64,000 bases of DNA from Brachybacterium sp. Z12 (GCF_014400405.1 NZ_CP060496.1:2480001-2544000); one strand, 5' to 3'; counted from the first letter of the stretch, positions 1 to 9,579 are shown. A program made the numbers and translations. Notes: a model not told the origin generated them from the letters alone.

Positions 1-51
1 CACTGCGGCGATGCAGGCGGCCAGGACGGTGGCCAGGGGGCGAGCTCTCAC
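1..51 (-). CDS. Exported protein, 5' end only
   Basis: A GTG at 51..49 on the reverse strand opens a frame that runs off the left edge. The 17 visible residues begin V-R-A-R-P-L and continue with a hydrophobic stretch containing A-A-C, which looks like an export signal, possibly a lipoprotein one. A GGAGGAG ribosome site lies at 62..56, four bases before the start. It is divergent from the monooxygenase gene that follows. Function cannot be told from so little sequence. Confidence 0.4.
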   Translation of the reverse strand, partial: MRARPLATVLAACIAAV

Positions 52-265
52 AGGGCTCCTCCTCGATCGGTGACGGACACCGAGACCCTAAGCATCACTT
101 GGGGAGGCTCAAAGGTTAATGACGGTGCGCGAACCAGCGCGACAGGGCCGTGAACGCGGTCGTCGCTCCCAGTCACGGGGTTCACAGGGCGTGCACCGAC
201 CCGCCCCGGGGTGGATCGTGCACGACAGCAGCAGACCTCACCCGCGCACTGCGAATGGAGCCCCG

Positions 266-1622
266 ATGTCCCCCAAGCCCCTGATCCTCAACCTGTTCGA
301 GATGAACTGCGTCGGCCACATCACCCACGGCCTGTGGCGGCTGCCCGGCAACAACCGTCACCGCTACACCGACCTGACGTACTGGACCGAGCTTGCGAGG
401 ATCGCCGAATCCGGCGGCTTCACCGCGATCTTCCTCGCCGACGTGGTGGGCGCCTACGACACCTACGGCGGTTCCGCCGAGACCGCCCTGCAGGAGGGGC
501 TGCAGATCCCCAACAACGACCCGATGCTGGTGGTCCCGGCGATGGCCGCCGTCACCGAGCGACTCGGCTTCGGCATCACCTTCTCCACCAGCTACGAGCC
601 GCCCTTCGCCTTCGCCCGGCGCATGTCCACGCTGGACCACCTCACCCGCGGCCGGGTGGGATGGAACATCGTCACCTCGTACCTCCCCAATGCTGCCCGC
701 AACTTCGGGCTCGCCGAGGAGATCGAGCACGACCACCGCTATGAGATCGCGGACGAATACCTCGAGGTGCTCTACAAGCTCTGGGAGGGGTCATGGGAGG
801 AGGACGCCGTGCTCCGCGACGCCGAGGCCGGCATCTACGCCGACCCCGCGAAGGTCCATCGCATCGACCATGTCGGGGAGAACTTCTCCGTCGCCGGCCC
901 CCACCTGTCCGAACCGTCCCCGCAGCGCACCCCGACCCTGATCCTCGCCACCGCGTCCCGGCGGGCGCCCTGCGCGCCGGGCGCCATGCCGAGCTCGTCT
1001 TCACCCACGGCCCGCTGCTCGAGCGCACGGTCCCGGCCGTGCGCGCCGCGGCCCAGGAGGCGGGCCGTGATCCCGCGGATCCGAAGTTCGTGGTCCAGGC
1101 CGCGGTGATCACCGGTCGCACCCAGGAGGAGGTCGACGCCAAGCTCGCCCAGTATCAGGAGCATCGCTCCCTCGAAGGCATGCTCGTCCACCAGTCGGTG
1201 CCGATCCGGGCGCTCGAGCACCCGCGCGAGCGCACCATCGCCGAGGCTCTCGAGATCGAGGGCCTGCCCGCGGACACCCCGGTGGGCCGGCACGGCTCCT
1301 CCGCAACGGTCGGTGAGCTGCTGGACGCCGTCGACGAGGCCTGGCAGGACAGGTTCTTCGTGGCTGGCACGCCGGAGGTCGTCGCGGACGCGATCGAGCA
1401 CTGGCTCGACGTGGACGGGATCGACGGGATCAACCTGCGCCAGTACCACTCCTTCGACACGGTCAGGGACTTCGCCGAGCTGGTCTCGCCGATCCTGCGC
1501 GAGCGCGGGCGTCTGCCCGAGGCGGAGGGCACCCTGCGCCATCGGCTGAGTGGCGCCGACCGGCTTCCGGAGGAGCATCCCGCCGCCCGCTTCCGGGGCG
1601 CTTTCGCGGATCGGGGGTCTGA
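266..1622 (+). CDS. NtaA/SnaA/DszA-family flavin-dependent monooxygenase, frameshifted
   Basis: This encodes a luciferase-like, FMN-dependent monooxygenase of the NtaA/SnaA/DszA family, which oxidises small substrates with reduced flavin supplied by a separate reductase. The ATG at 266 follows a GAATGGAG ribosome site. The N terminus and the family motif H-L-T-R-G-R-V-G-W-N-I-V-T-S near residue 125 are intact. The frame is lost at the CCC run 957-959 (one C missing) and resumes with R-A-G-R-H-A-E-L-V-F. A second missing G in the run 1613-1617 hides a TGA at 1620-1622. Restoring both gives about 452 residues, the usual family length. The substrate is unknown, and two flavin reductases elsewhere in the window could be partners. 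Confidence 0.75.
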
Positions 1623-2104
1623 GCAGCGGCACCAGCGCGCCGATGTCCTACGGCCCCGCGGAGCCCAGGGCCGAAGTGCCGTTCACGCAGCGCCTGAGCG
1701 TGAGCTCGCGCACATTCACACCCCTTTCGAGACGGCCGCGGGGACGGTCTTCCACGACGGCTCGACGACTGCTCGGGTGCGGAACACCCTGCCCCGGTTG
1801 ACGGGGAACCTTTCGATCGAGGAGGTCGCCCAGCTCGACGGTCACCGCCCCGCGAGCGCGTTCACCGCAGGTTCCGGCCGGTCACAGGCCTGGGACCCGG
1901 CCGGCGTCGGCGTCGCCTGAGCGGTCCAGCGCCGGCCGGGGCGGTTGGCGGGGAACGCTGTCGACGATGCCCGGGAGTGGCTGCGCACTGCGGAGCGAGG
2001 GCCCCGGTAGTGGGCAACCTGTCGAGACGTCGACCCCGGCATGCCCGAAACGCGCCAGGGCTGTTCGCATCGCTGCCTTGCGGACAGGCCGGCGCACCCT
2101 TAAC
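1623..2104. other. Intergenic stretch with no recognisable gene
   Basis: Open frames exist here, including the artificial extension of the monooxygenase frame to 1920, but none has a recognisable family, a good ribosome site or plausible composition. The right end must hold the promoter of the iron-uptake operon, since the DtxR-like box starts at 2105. Confidence 0.4.
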
Positions 2105-2123
2105 TTTGGTGAGGCAAACCTAA
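2105..2123 (-). promoter_or_regulatory. DtxR/IdeR-type iron box
   Basis: Read on the reverse strand this is TTAGGTTTGCCTCACCAAA. It matches 15 of 19 positions of the DtxR/IdeR consensus TTAGGTTAGGCTAACCTAA. It lies 37 bases upstream of the ATG of the iron-siderophore binding protein, where a repressor would block transcription when iron is plentiful. Binding is inferred from sequence and gene context only. Confidence 0.7.
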
Positions 2124-2160
2124 GTTGCGTGCCGCCTCGCGGCCTCCCGAAAGGTCTTCC

Positions 2161-3200
2161 ATGGCCCACTTCTCCCGTCGTGCCTTCGTCGGCTCCGCCC
2201 TCACCCTCGGCGCCGTCCTGGCCGGCTGCTCCGCCGAGGGCTCCACGTCCCCGGGCGGCGACGCGACCGGTGCCGACGGCACGGGCGCGCGCGCAGAATT
2301 CATCGAGCACGCCTTCGGCCGTACCGAGATCCCCGCGACGATCGAGGCCATCAGCACCGTGGCCTGGGCGAACCACGAGGTGCCCCTGGCACTGGGGGTG
2401 GTGCCCGCAGGAATGGCGGCAGCGAACTTCGGTGATGACGACGCGAACGGCATGCTCCCCTGGGTCGAGGCCGCGCTCGAGGAGCTCGGCGCCGAACCGC
2501 CCGTGCTCTTCGACGAATCGGACGGCATCGACTTCGAGGGCGTGGCCGACACCTCCCCGACGTGATCCTCGCGGCCTACTCCGGCCTCACCCAGGAGGAT
2601 TACGACACCCTCACCGAGATCGCCCCCACCCTCCCCTTCCCCGAGGTCGCCTGGGGCACCTCCTGGCGGGACATGATCACCGCCAACGCTGCGGGAATGG
2701 GCATGGCGGAGGAGGGCGCCGCCCTTATCACGGACCTCGAGGGCCAGATCGAAGAGACCGTCGCGCAGCACCCCGCGCTCGCGGGCAGGAGCGTCATGTT
2801 CCTGACGCACGTGGACACCTCGGACCTCTCCACCGTCAACTTCTACACCGCACACGACACCCGCACGATGTTCTTCGAGGACCTCGGCATGAAGATCGCG
2901 CAGAGCGTCCAGGACGCCTCCGCCGAGACCGACGAGTTCTCCTCCTCCATCAGCGCTGAACAAGCTGATGTGTTCGACGATGTGGAGATCATCGTGACCT
3001 ACGGGGACGAGACGCTGGTGGCCGCCCTCGAAGCGGATCCGCTGCTGTCGCAGATGCCTGCCGTGCAGAACGGCGCCGTGGTGCACCTGCCCGGCGACAG
3101 TCCGCTGGGGACCGCCGCGAACCCGACTCCACTGGCGATCTCGTACATCCTCGAGGACTACCTGGTCGAGCTCGAGCGTGCAGCGAACGCCTCCTCCTGA
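2161..3200 (+). CDS. Iron-siderophore ABC transporter binding lipoprotein, frameshifted
   Basis: This is the extracellular substrate-binding protein of an Fe3+-siderophore importer. The ATG at 2161 gives a signal with both a twin-arginine motif (S-R-R-A-F, residues 5-9) and a lipobox L-A-G-C with Cys23, so export by Tat followed by lipid anchoring is likely. The body has the FecB/FhuD-type layout. The frame breaks at the CCCC/GA junction near 2558: V-A-D-T-S-P-T-stop should read V-A-D-T-S-P-D-V-I-L-A-A-Y-S, as one G is missing. The restored length is about 346 residues. It is followed at once by two permeases and an ATPase and preceded by an iron box. Confidence 0.85.
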
Positions 3201-3213
3201 GCCACGGCCGCCC

Positions 3214-4260
3214 GTGACCGCCACCGCACCCGCCGCCCCCGGAACGACCGCCGCACTCCTGCGGCGGGCGTCCCGGGCCCGCACGCTCTGGATGGTCGTC
3301 GTCGCCTTCGTGCTGCTGCTGATCGCCGCCTGTTCGGTGACGGTCGGCTCGCGGGATGTCGGCCTCGAGGACATCCTCGCCGCGCTCGGTGGCTCGACCG
3401 AGGGGTTCGGTCCGGCCGCCGTCGCCAAACGCATCCCCCGCACCCTGCTGGCGGTGGCCGCCGGCGCAGCGCTGGGCGTCTCCGGCGCGGTGTTGCAGGG
3501 CGTGACCCGCAACCCGCTGGCTGATCCCGGCATCCTCGGCATCAACACCGGTGCGTCGCTCGCGGTGGTGATCGGCATCGCCTGGTTCGGGCTCGCGGCC
3601 GCCTCGTCCTACATCTGGGTCGCGATCCTCGGCGCCGCGCTGACGGCGGTGCTCGTCTACACCTTGGGCTCACTCGGGCAGGGTGGGGCCACCCCGCTCA
3701 AGCTCGCCCTCGCCGGAGCCGCCACCGGCGCGGCCCTGACCTCCTTCATCAGCGCCGTGGTGCTTCCGCGCTCGGACATCGGCGACAGCGTGCGCTCCTG
3801 GCAGATCGGCGGCGTCGGCGGCGGGACCTACGCCTCCCTGGCGCAGGTGGGCCCGTTCCTGCTCGTCGGGGCCGTGCTGTGCCTCCTGACCGCCCGCGGC
3901 CTGAACACCCTTGCGCTCGGCGACGAGCTCGCCGCGGGCCTCGGTGAACGGGTCGCCGTCACCCGGGCGGCGGCCGCGCTGGGCGCGGTGGTGCTGTGCG
4001 GGGCGGCGACCGCCGTGACCGGCCCGATCGGTTTCGTCGGCCTCGTGGTCCCCCATGCCTGCCGCCTGCTGATCGGCCCCGACCACCGTTGGCTGCTCCC
4101 GTTCAGCGCGCTGGTGGGCGCGGCCCTGCTGACCGCCGCCGACGTGCTGGGCCGGATCGTGGCCCGCCCTGAGGAGCTCGATGTCGGCATCATCACCGCC
4201 CTGCTGGGCGCCCCCTTCTTCATCGCCATCGTGCGCCGCCAGCGGTTGGCCCACCTGTGA
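3214..4260 (+). CDS. FecCD-family iron-siderophore permease, first subunit
   Basis: This is a membrane subunit of the Fe3+-siderophore importer (FecCD/BtuC fold). The 348-residue protein has many hydrophobic helices and the family signature R-N-P-L-A-D-P-G-I-L-G-I-N-T-G-A-S near residue 100. I chose the GTG at 3214, because the alternative GTG at 3178 would overlap the end of the binding-protein gene. Its stop overlaps the next start in GTGA (4257-4260), so the two permeases are probably translationally coupled. Confidence 0.88.
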   Translation: MTATAPAAPGTTAALLRRASRARTLWMVVVAFVLLLIAACSVTVGSRDVGLEDILAALGGSTEGFGPAAVAKRIPRTLLAVAAGAALGVSGAVLQGVTRNPLADPGILGINTGASLAVVIGIAWFGLAAASSYIWVAILGAALTAVLVYTLGSLGQGGATPLKLALAGAATGAALTSFISAVVLPRSDIGDSVRSWQIGGVGGGTYASLAQVGPFLLVGAVLCLLTARGLNTLALGDELAAGLGERVAVTRAAAALGAVVLCGAATAVTGPIGFVGLVVPHACRLLIGPDHRWLLPFSALVGAALLTAADVLGRIVARPEELDVGIITALLGAPFFIAIVRRQRLAHL

Positions 4261-5328
4261 GCGCCCCGACCGCCCCGACCGTCCCGACCGTCCCGCCACA
4301 CTTCACCACCCTCTCGCGCGTCGCTGCTTCGCGTCGACACCGTCGGCGCCGCGCCGCCCTCACCCTCGGGGCGCTCGCCGCAGCGATCCTCGTGGTGTTC
4401 TGCCTGGCCCTGATGGTGGGGCGCACGTTCCATCCCCGGGCGATGTGCTCCGAGTGCTGCTGGGCCACGAGGTCCAGGGAGCGAGCTTCACCGTCGGACG
4501 GCTCCGGCTGCCCCGCGCCGTGCTCGCCGTGCTGGCGGGCGCGAGCTTCGGCCTGGGCGGCGTCACCTTCCAGACCATGCTGCGCAACCCCTGGCGAGCC
4601 CCGACATCATCGGCATCTCCTCGGGGGCGAGCGCAGCCGCCGCCTTCGGCATCGTCATCCTGGGCCTGTCCGGGCCTGCTGTCTCGCTGCTGGCGATCAG
4701 CGCCGGCCTCCTCGTGGCCCTGGCCATCTACGTGCTGTCCTCTCGCGGTGGCGTGGCCGGGACGCGCCTGATCCTGGTGGGCATCGGCATCTCCGCGATG
4801 CTGACGAGCCTGACCGACTGGGTGCTGTCGAAGGCCGGTCAGTGGGATCTCCAGGAGGCGCTGCGCTGGCTGACGGGCAGTCTGAACAACACCTCCTGGG
4901 AGCAGGCGCTGCCGGTGCTGGGGTCGCTCGTGGTGCTGGGCCCGGTGCTGCTCTCGCGCGTCGCGGACCTGCGTGCTGCGCAGCTGGGTGAGGACACCGC
5001 ACAGGCCCTGGGGGTGCGGGTGGGCAGGATGCGGCTGGTGGTCGTGGTCGCCGCAGTGGGCCTGATCGCCGTCGCCACCGCGGCCTGCGGACCGATCGCC
5101 TTCGTCGCCTTCCTCTCCGGCCCGATCGCGGTGCGGATCATCGGCCCCGGCACCTCTCCGCTGCTGCCCGCCGCCCTGGTCGGGGCGCTGCTGGTGCTGA
5201 TCGCCGACCTCGTGGGCCAGTTCGCCACCGGCACCCGGTACCCGGTGGGCGTCGTGACCGGGGTGCTCGGCGCCCCCTACCTGCTCTACCTCATCATCAG
5301 CGTCAACCGGCGAGGGAGCTCCCTGTGA
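4257..5328 (+). CDS. FecCD-family iron-siderophore permease, second subunit, two frameshifts
   Basis: This is the second permease of the importer. The GTG start at 4257 overlaps the previous stop by four bases. The coding frame changes twice, each time by loss of one C: in CCCC at 4434-4437 (restoring H-P-P-G-D-V-L-R-V-L-L-G) and in CCCC at 4588-4591 (restoring R-N-P-L-A-S-P-D-I-I-G-I-S-S-G-A-S). With both corrected the protein is about 357 residues and matches its partner along its length. The stop overlaps the ATPase start in GTGA (5325-5328). If the breaks are real the importer would lack one half of its channel. Confidence 0.82.
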
Positions 5329-6134
5329 CCACCGACCACACCCTCCGCGTGGAGGACCTCACCCTCGGCTACGGCGAACGCACCGTGATCGAGGGCCTGG
5401 ATTTCGAACCGTCCGCCGGCGGCATCACCTCGATCGTGGGCGCGAACGCCTCGGGCAAGTCCACCCTGCTGCGCTCGATGGCGCGCCTGCTGACCCCGCG
5501 AGAGGGGCAGGTGCTGCTGGACGGCCAGCAGATCCATCGGATGCCGGCCAAACAGCTCGCCCGCACCCTGGGACTGCTCCCGCAATCCCCGATCACCCCC
5601 GAGGGGATCACGGTCGCGGATCTCGTGGGACGCGGCAGACACCCCCACCAGGGGCTCTTCTCCCGCTGGAGCACGGCTGACGACGACGCGGTCGCCGCGG
5701 CGCTGGACGCCACCCATACCGCCGATCTCGCCGAGCGGCCGGTGGACGAGCTCTCCGGCGGTCAGAGGCAGCGTGTGTGGGTCGCGATGGCGCTCGCGCA
5801 GGGCACCGACCTCCTCCTGCTCGATGAGCCCACCACCTTCCTGGACGTGAGCCACCAGGTCGAGGTGCTGGACCTGCTGACGGACCTGAATCGGGCGCAC
5901 GGGATCACGGTCGTGATGGTGCTGCACGATCTGAACCTCGCCGCTCGCTACAGCGACCAGCTGGTCATGATCGCCGGCGGCGTGGTCGCGGCGACAGGGG
6001 CCCCGGCCGAGGTGCTCACCGAACAGCGCGTGGCCGACGTGTTCGGACTGCGCAGCAGGGTCATCACCGACCCTGTCTCCGGCACCCCGCTGATGGTCCC
6101 GATCGGTCGGCATCACGTGGCGGAACCGTGCTGA
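5325..6134 (+). CDS. Iron-siderophore ABC transporter ATPase
   Basis: This is the cytoplasmic ATPase that powers the FecCD channel. The 269-residue protein has Walker A G-A-N-A-S-G-K-S-T (residues 38-46), signature L-S-G-G-Q-R-Q-R, Walker B L-L-L-L-D-E-P-T and the switch His in V-L-H-D-L-N. The GTG start overlaps the permease stop by four bases, so the four genes from 2161 form one operon. It resembles FepC/FecE/FhuC proteins. The siderophore itself cannot be told from the sequence. Confidence 0.92.
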   Translation: MTTDHTLRVEDLTLGYGERTVIEGLDFEPSAGGITSIVGANASGKSTLLRSMARLLTPREGQVLLDGQQIHRMPAKQLARTLGLLPQSPITPEGITVADLVGRGRHPHQGLFSRWSTADDDAVAAALDATHTADLAERPVDELSGGQRQRVWVAMALAQGTDLLLLDEPTTFLDVSHQVEVLDLLTDLNRAHGITVVMVLHDLNLAARYSDQLVMIAGGVVAATGAPAEVLTEQRVADVFGLRSRVITDPVSGTPLMVPIGRHHVAEPC

Positions 6135-6331
6135 CCCGGGTGACGCGCCGCCCTCAACCCCTCCTCGGGTGAGAGCCGGGGGCCGGGCCGTGACGCTCCG
6201 GGAGACGTCCGTGCGCGCTGACTCCTTGCGGCTGCAGTGCCCACGTGGAAGGGTTGAGCAGATCCAGGCGGGGTGACGAGGCCGAGCCGGGTGCTCGCTC
6301 CCCGCACGTCGAGCACGTTGGAGGTCCCCCT

Positions 6332-7549
6332 GTGAAACTGCCCTGGCTCTCGCCCGTCCTCGAACAGTCCGGTCCCATCGTCTCCGTCCATCTCGACACC
6401 ACGCGGACCGATCCGCAGGCGGCGAGCGAGCTGGAGGCGCGATGGGCGCAGATGCGCTCACGACTCGCGGCGGACGGCGCGCCCGACGACCTCCTGGCGA
6501 GGATCGAGGAATCGGTGCTGAGCCCCTCGCCCCTGGGCGGCAGGCACGGCAGGTCGATCTTCGCCTCGGACTCCGAGATCCTGGTGGACCGCGTGCTGCC
6601 GGTGCCCCCGGTGCGTGAATCCGCTCATCGCGGGGAGTTCCCCCAGCTGCTGCCGCTGCTGCAGCTGATCCCGTTCGCGGTCAGCCAGCTGCTGATCGTC
6701 GTGGACCGCGCCGGAGCGGATCTGCACCTGCGCGCCCCGGAGAACCCCTCGATCGCGCACGGCCCGAACGGTCTCGGCAGCGATGCGACGGTCGAGGGCG
6801 GTCACGATGTCCTCCACAAGGCGAGCCTCGGCGGCGGCGCCCAGCACGGCTGGCGCGCCGACAACTACGAGGCCCGCGTGGAAGACTCCTGGGAGCGCAA
6901 CGCCGACGCGGTCGCCTCCGCGGTCGAGAAGGTGCTGCGCGAGAAGCACGTGGACATGGTCATGCTCAGCGGTGACGTGCGCGCGATGGGTCTGCTGCGC
7001 GATGCGCTGGGCCGGGAGACCCGCGAGCGGCTCATCGAGGTCTCTGGCGGAGCTCGCGGCGCATCCCTGGACCGCGGCCCCTTCCGGGAGGAGCTGGACC
7101 GCACCACGCGCGAGTTCATCACCGGCCGGCAGCAGGAGCTCGCGACCCGGTTCCGGGAGAGCCAGTCCGGGGACGGCGCATCCGTCGGCGGTGCGGCCGA
7201 GGTCTCGCAGGCCCTGGACCGCGGCCAGGTCGAGGAGCTCGTGTTCGTCAGCGGCAGCGAACCCGGCGGCATCGAGGAGCTCTTGCGCGGGGCCCTGGGC
7301 ACCGATGCGTCGGTCTCCGCGCTCGAGGGGGACGCCGAAGGGATCCCCGAGGGGATCGGGGCGCTGCTGCGCTGGCGGGACGACTCCACCCCGTCCAACA
7401 GCATCGGCTCGATGTCGGGGATGCTCGCCGCGAGTGACGCTCCCCCGGATCGCGCCCCGCCGGTCCTCGACCGTTCGGTCCCCCACCTCGACGCGCTGTG
7501 CCGACTGCATGAGGATGACGGGACCGGGCCGAGGCGCCCGGCGATCTGA
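6332..7549 (+). CDS. baeRF2/Vms1-Ankzf1-like protein (release-factor-like fold)
   Basis: The 405-residue protein resembles the actinobacterial Rv2629-type family now grouped with Vms1/Ankzf1 peptidyl-tRNA hydrolases and archaeo-eukaryotic release-factor relatives (baeRF). Visible family features are the early S-V-H-L-D-T-T-R-T segment, a central W-E-R-N-A-D-A-V-A region, a V-D-M-V-M-L-S-G-D-V-R-A strand and a late L-V-F-V-S-G-S-E strand. No GGQ motif is present. The GTG at 6332 has GGAGG at 6320-6324, seven bases upstream. A ribosome-rescue or hibernation role is suggested by family relatives only. Confidence 0.65.
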   Translation: MKLPWLSPVLEQSGPIVSVHLDTTRTDPQAASELEARWAQMRSRLAADGAPDDLLARIEESVLSPSPLGGRHGRSIFASDSEILVDRVLPVPPVRESAHRGEFPQLLPLLQLIPFAVSQLLIVVDRAGADLHLRAPENPSIAHGPNGLGSDATVEGGHDVLHKASLGGGAQHGWRADNYEARVEDSWERNADAVASAVEKVLREKHVDMVMLSGDVRAMGLLRDALGRETRERLIEVSGGARGASLDRGPFREELDRTTREFITGRQQELATRFRESQSGDGASVGGAAEVSQALDRGQVEELVFVSGSEPGGIEELLRGALGTDASVSALEGDAEGIPEGIGALLRWRDDSTPSNSIGSMSGMLAASDAPPDRAPPVLDRSVPHLDALCRLHEDDGTGPRRPAI

Positions 7550-7556
7550 CCGCACC

Positions 7557-7581
7557 GAGCAGAGCAGAGCAGAGCAGAGCA
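7557..7581 (+). repeat. Five tandem GAGCA units before a ribosome site
   Basis: GAGCA occurs five times in perfect tandem and runs directly into the AGGAG ribosome site (7581-7585) of the next gene. Changes in copy number would alter the leader length but not the spacing between ribosome site and ATG. Confidence 0.85.
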
Positions 7582-7590
7582 GGAGTGATC

Positions 7591-7917
7591 ATGCCCGACG
7601 CATGGAGCAAGAAGCGCGAGCGCCAGTACGAGCACGTCAAGGACAGCCAGCTCGACCGTGGCAGCTCGGAGGACGAGGCGGAGGAGATCGCCGCCCGCAC
7701 CGTGAACAAGACCCGCGCCCAGGAGGGTGAGTCCGAGGAGGCGAGCCGTACCTCCACGGAGGATAAGTCTCCCTCCGAACGGGGCGGCGAGCGCTCCCAC
7801 TCCGGTGCGCAGGGACGCACCAAGGAGCAGCTCTACGAGGACGCGAAGCGGCAGGACGTCGAAGGGCGCTCGACCATGGACAAGGACGAGCTGAAGGACG
7901 CGGTCGACGACCGCTGA
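7591..7917 (+). CDS. Small charged protein with Rho-N-like C terminus
   Basis: This 108-residue, very hydrophilic protein is of a type often seen in actinobacteria, sometimes labelled plasmid stabilisation protein without experimental basis. The N terminus M-P-D-A-W-S-K-K-R-E-R-Q-Y-E-H is the typical opening. The end (T-K-E-Q-L-Y-E-D-A-K through D-K-D-E-L-K-D-A-V) resembles the small helical Rho-N/SAP-like module. ATG 7591 is preferred over GTG 7585 because the AGGAG site then has normal spacing. It is probably cytoplasmic, and function is unknown. Confidence 0.7.
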   Translation: MPDAWSKKRERQYEHVKDSQLDRGSSEDEAEEIAARTVNKTRAQEGESEEASRTSTEDKSPSERGGERSHSGAQGRTKEQLYEDAKRQDVEGRSTMDKDELKDAVDDR

Positions 7918-7994
7918 GCCGCCTACCGGGGACGTGAGCCCGCTTGCACCGGCGCTGGCACCCTTCTCCCTCCGCTCGGCCCGCGTGTAGACTC

Positions 7995-8104
7995 CCTGGC
8001 GGCAACGGGGAGTATCCGTCACGCTGCGCACGTCACCACGAGGACTGACGATGGTCCTCCGGGCGCAGTGGCCGGTCGCAGTGCGACCGGTGGAGAGACC
8101 CGGG
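7995..8104 (+). promoter_or_regulatory. yybP-ykoY manganese riboswitch
   Basis: The leader carries the conserved pieces of this Mn2+-sensing element in order: GGGGAGTA (8007-8014), CGTCACCACG (8031-8040) and GGTGGAGAGACC (8089-8100). A closing stem CCTGG/CCGGG (7995-7999 with 8100-8104) and a perfect hairpin CCGGTCGC-AGT-GCGACCGG (8072-8090) fit the fold. It lies 29 bases before terC, a gene family known to be controlled by this riboswitch. Confidence 0.8.
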
Positions 8105-8133
8105 TCCACTCCGCGACCCAGGAAAGCAGAACC

Positions 8134-9531
8134 GTGACCGTCACCCCCTTGATCTGGATCCTCACCATCGTGGGGGTCCTGGGCCTTCTGGCCTTCGACT
8201 ACTTCTTCCACGTGCGCAAGGCGCACATCCCCACGATCCGTGAGGCGGCCATCTGGTCCGCCATCTACGTGGGCATCGCCCTGCTCTTCGGCGTCGGAGT
8301 CTTCCTCTTCGGCGGCTCCACGATGGGCGGCGAGTACTTCGCCGGCTACGTCACCGAGAAGGCCCTCTCGGTCGACAACCTCTTCGTGTTCCTCGTGATC
8401 ATGGGCGCCTTCGCAGTCCCCCGCGAGGACCAGCAGAAGGTGCTGCTGTTCGGCATCACCTTCGCGATCATCGCCCGTTCGGGGATGATCGCCCTCGGCG
8501 CCGCCGCGATCGACGCGTTCTCCTGGGTCTTCTACCTCTTCGGCGCCATCCTGCTGTTCACCGCAGCGAAGATGATCATCGACGAGCTCAAGGACGACTC
8601 CTCGGAGGACGAGGAGGAGAAGGAAGGCTTCTTCGTCCGCGTCGTGAAGCGGTTCCTCCCCGCGACCGATGAGTTCGACGAGGACAAGCTCTTCACGATC
8701 GAGAACGGCAAGCGCGTCCTCACCCCGATGCTGCTGGTCATGATCGCCATCGGTGCGACCGATCTGCTGTTCGCCCTCGACTCGATCCCTGCGATCTTCG
8801 GCCTCACCCAGAACACGTACATCGTCTTCACCGCGACGGTCTTCTCGCTGCTGGGCCTGCGCCAGCTGTACTTCCTGATCGACGGGCTGCTGGACCGCCT
8901 GGTCTACCTCTCCTACGGCCTGTCGCTCATCCTGGCCTTCATCGGCGTGAAGCTCGTCTTCCACGCCCTGCATGAGAACGAGCTGCCCTTCATCAACGGC
9001 GGCGAGCCCGTCATGAGCGTCCCGGAGATCACCACCGGCTTCTCGCTGACGGTCATCGTCGGAGTCCTCGCCATCACCGTGATCGCCTCCCTGGTGTCGC
9101 CCAAGGGCAGGGCGCAGGCGACGGTGAACAACGCCCACCGCGAGGCGCTGGCCTATATCGAGATGACCTATGCGGACTTCGAGCGACGCCGCGATGCGAT
9201 CTACGACCGCATGATCGCGAACGAGAAGATCGTGGACAGCCTGCCCGACAAGTACGAGGACATGGTCGTCGCCGAGAAGAACGTGCGCGAGGTCCTCGCC
9301 GACGCGCACCGCATCCACGACCGTCGCGCCGAGTTCAACGAGCGCGATGAGCGTTCCGACGAGCAGCCGGAGGGCCTCGTGGTCACCCGTGCCGACGGCA
9401 CGGTGGCGACCGATCCCAGCGGCAATGTCATCACCGTCGTCGAGGAGGAGGAAGCCCTCACGGCGAAGGAGGCCAAGCGTCGCGAACGCGAGCAGGCTCG
9501 TGAGGACCACGCCGCTTCCCGCAAGCGCTGA
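8134..9531 (+). CDS. TerC/Alx-family membrane protein, likely manganese exporter
   Basis: This is an integral membrane protein of the TerC family, members of which export Mn2+. About eight hydrophobic segments occupy residues 5-340, with the family's acidic intramembrane motifs E-K-A-L-S-V-D-N-L-F and A-L-D-S-I-P-A. An acidic loop (D-D-S-S-E-D-E-E-E-K-E) separates the halves. A charged tail of roughly 130 residues follows the membrane part, which makes this protein (465 residues) longer than most relatives. I chose GTG 8134 because it follows GGAAAG. An upstream frame to 8068 would sit inside the riboswitch. Regulation by the preceding Mn2+ riboswitch is expected. Confidence 0.9.
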   Translation: MTVTPLIWILTIVGVLGLLAFDYFFHVRKAHIPTIREAAIWSAIYVGIALLFGVGVFLFGGSTMGGEYFAGYVTEKALSVDNLFVFLVIMGAFAVPREDQQKVLLFGITFAIIARSGMIALGAAAIDAFSWVFYLFGAILLFTAAKMIIDELKDDSSEDEEEKEGFFVRVVKRFLPATDEFDEDKLFTIENGKRVLTPMLLVMIAIGATDLLFALDSIPAIFGLTQNTYIVFTATVFSLLGLRQLYFLIDGLLDRLVYLSYGLSLILAFIGVKLVFHALHENELPFINGGEPVMSVPEITTGFSLTVIVGVLAITVIASLVSPKGRAQATVNNAHREALAYIEMTYADFERRRDAIYDRMIANEKIVDSLPDKYEDMVVAEKNVREVLADAHRIHDRRAEFNERDERSDEQPEGLVVTRADGTVATDPSGNVITVVEEEEALTAKEAKRREREQAREDHAASRKR

Positions 9532-9550
9532 CCTTCCCCGCATCCGCTGA

Positions 9551-9579
9551 CGGCGCCCTCGGTCTCACCGAGGGCGCCG
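9551..9579. terminator. Convergent terminator hairpin
   Basis: CGGCGCCCTCGGT and ACCGAGGGCGCCG form a perfect 13-bp stem with a three-base CTC loop. It lies between terC and the opposing yhhN-like gene, whose stop codon (9567-9565) is inside the stem. The G+C-rich stem without a long T run is usual in such genomes. Confidence 0.75.

Noticed and set aside
1623..1920. Extension of the monooxygenase frame by about 100 residues
   Set aside because: The family ends at about 450 residues, and a one-base repair in the GGGGG run gives a stop at the expected point.
6865..9543. An 892-codon reverse open frame across terC
   Set aside because: It is the complement of terC and neighbours; codon-position composition and the clear TerC protein on the forward strand exclude it.
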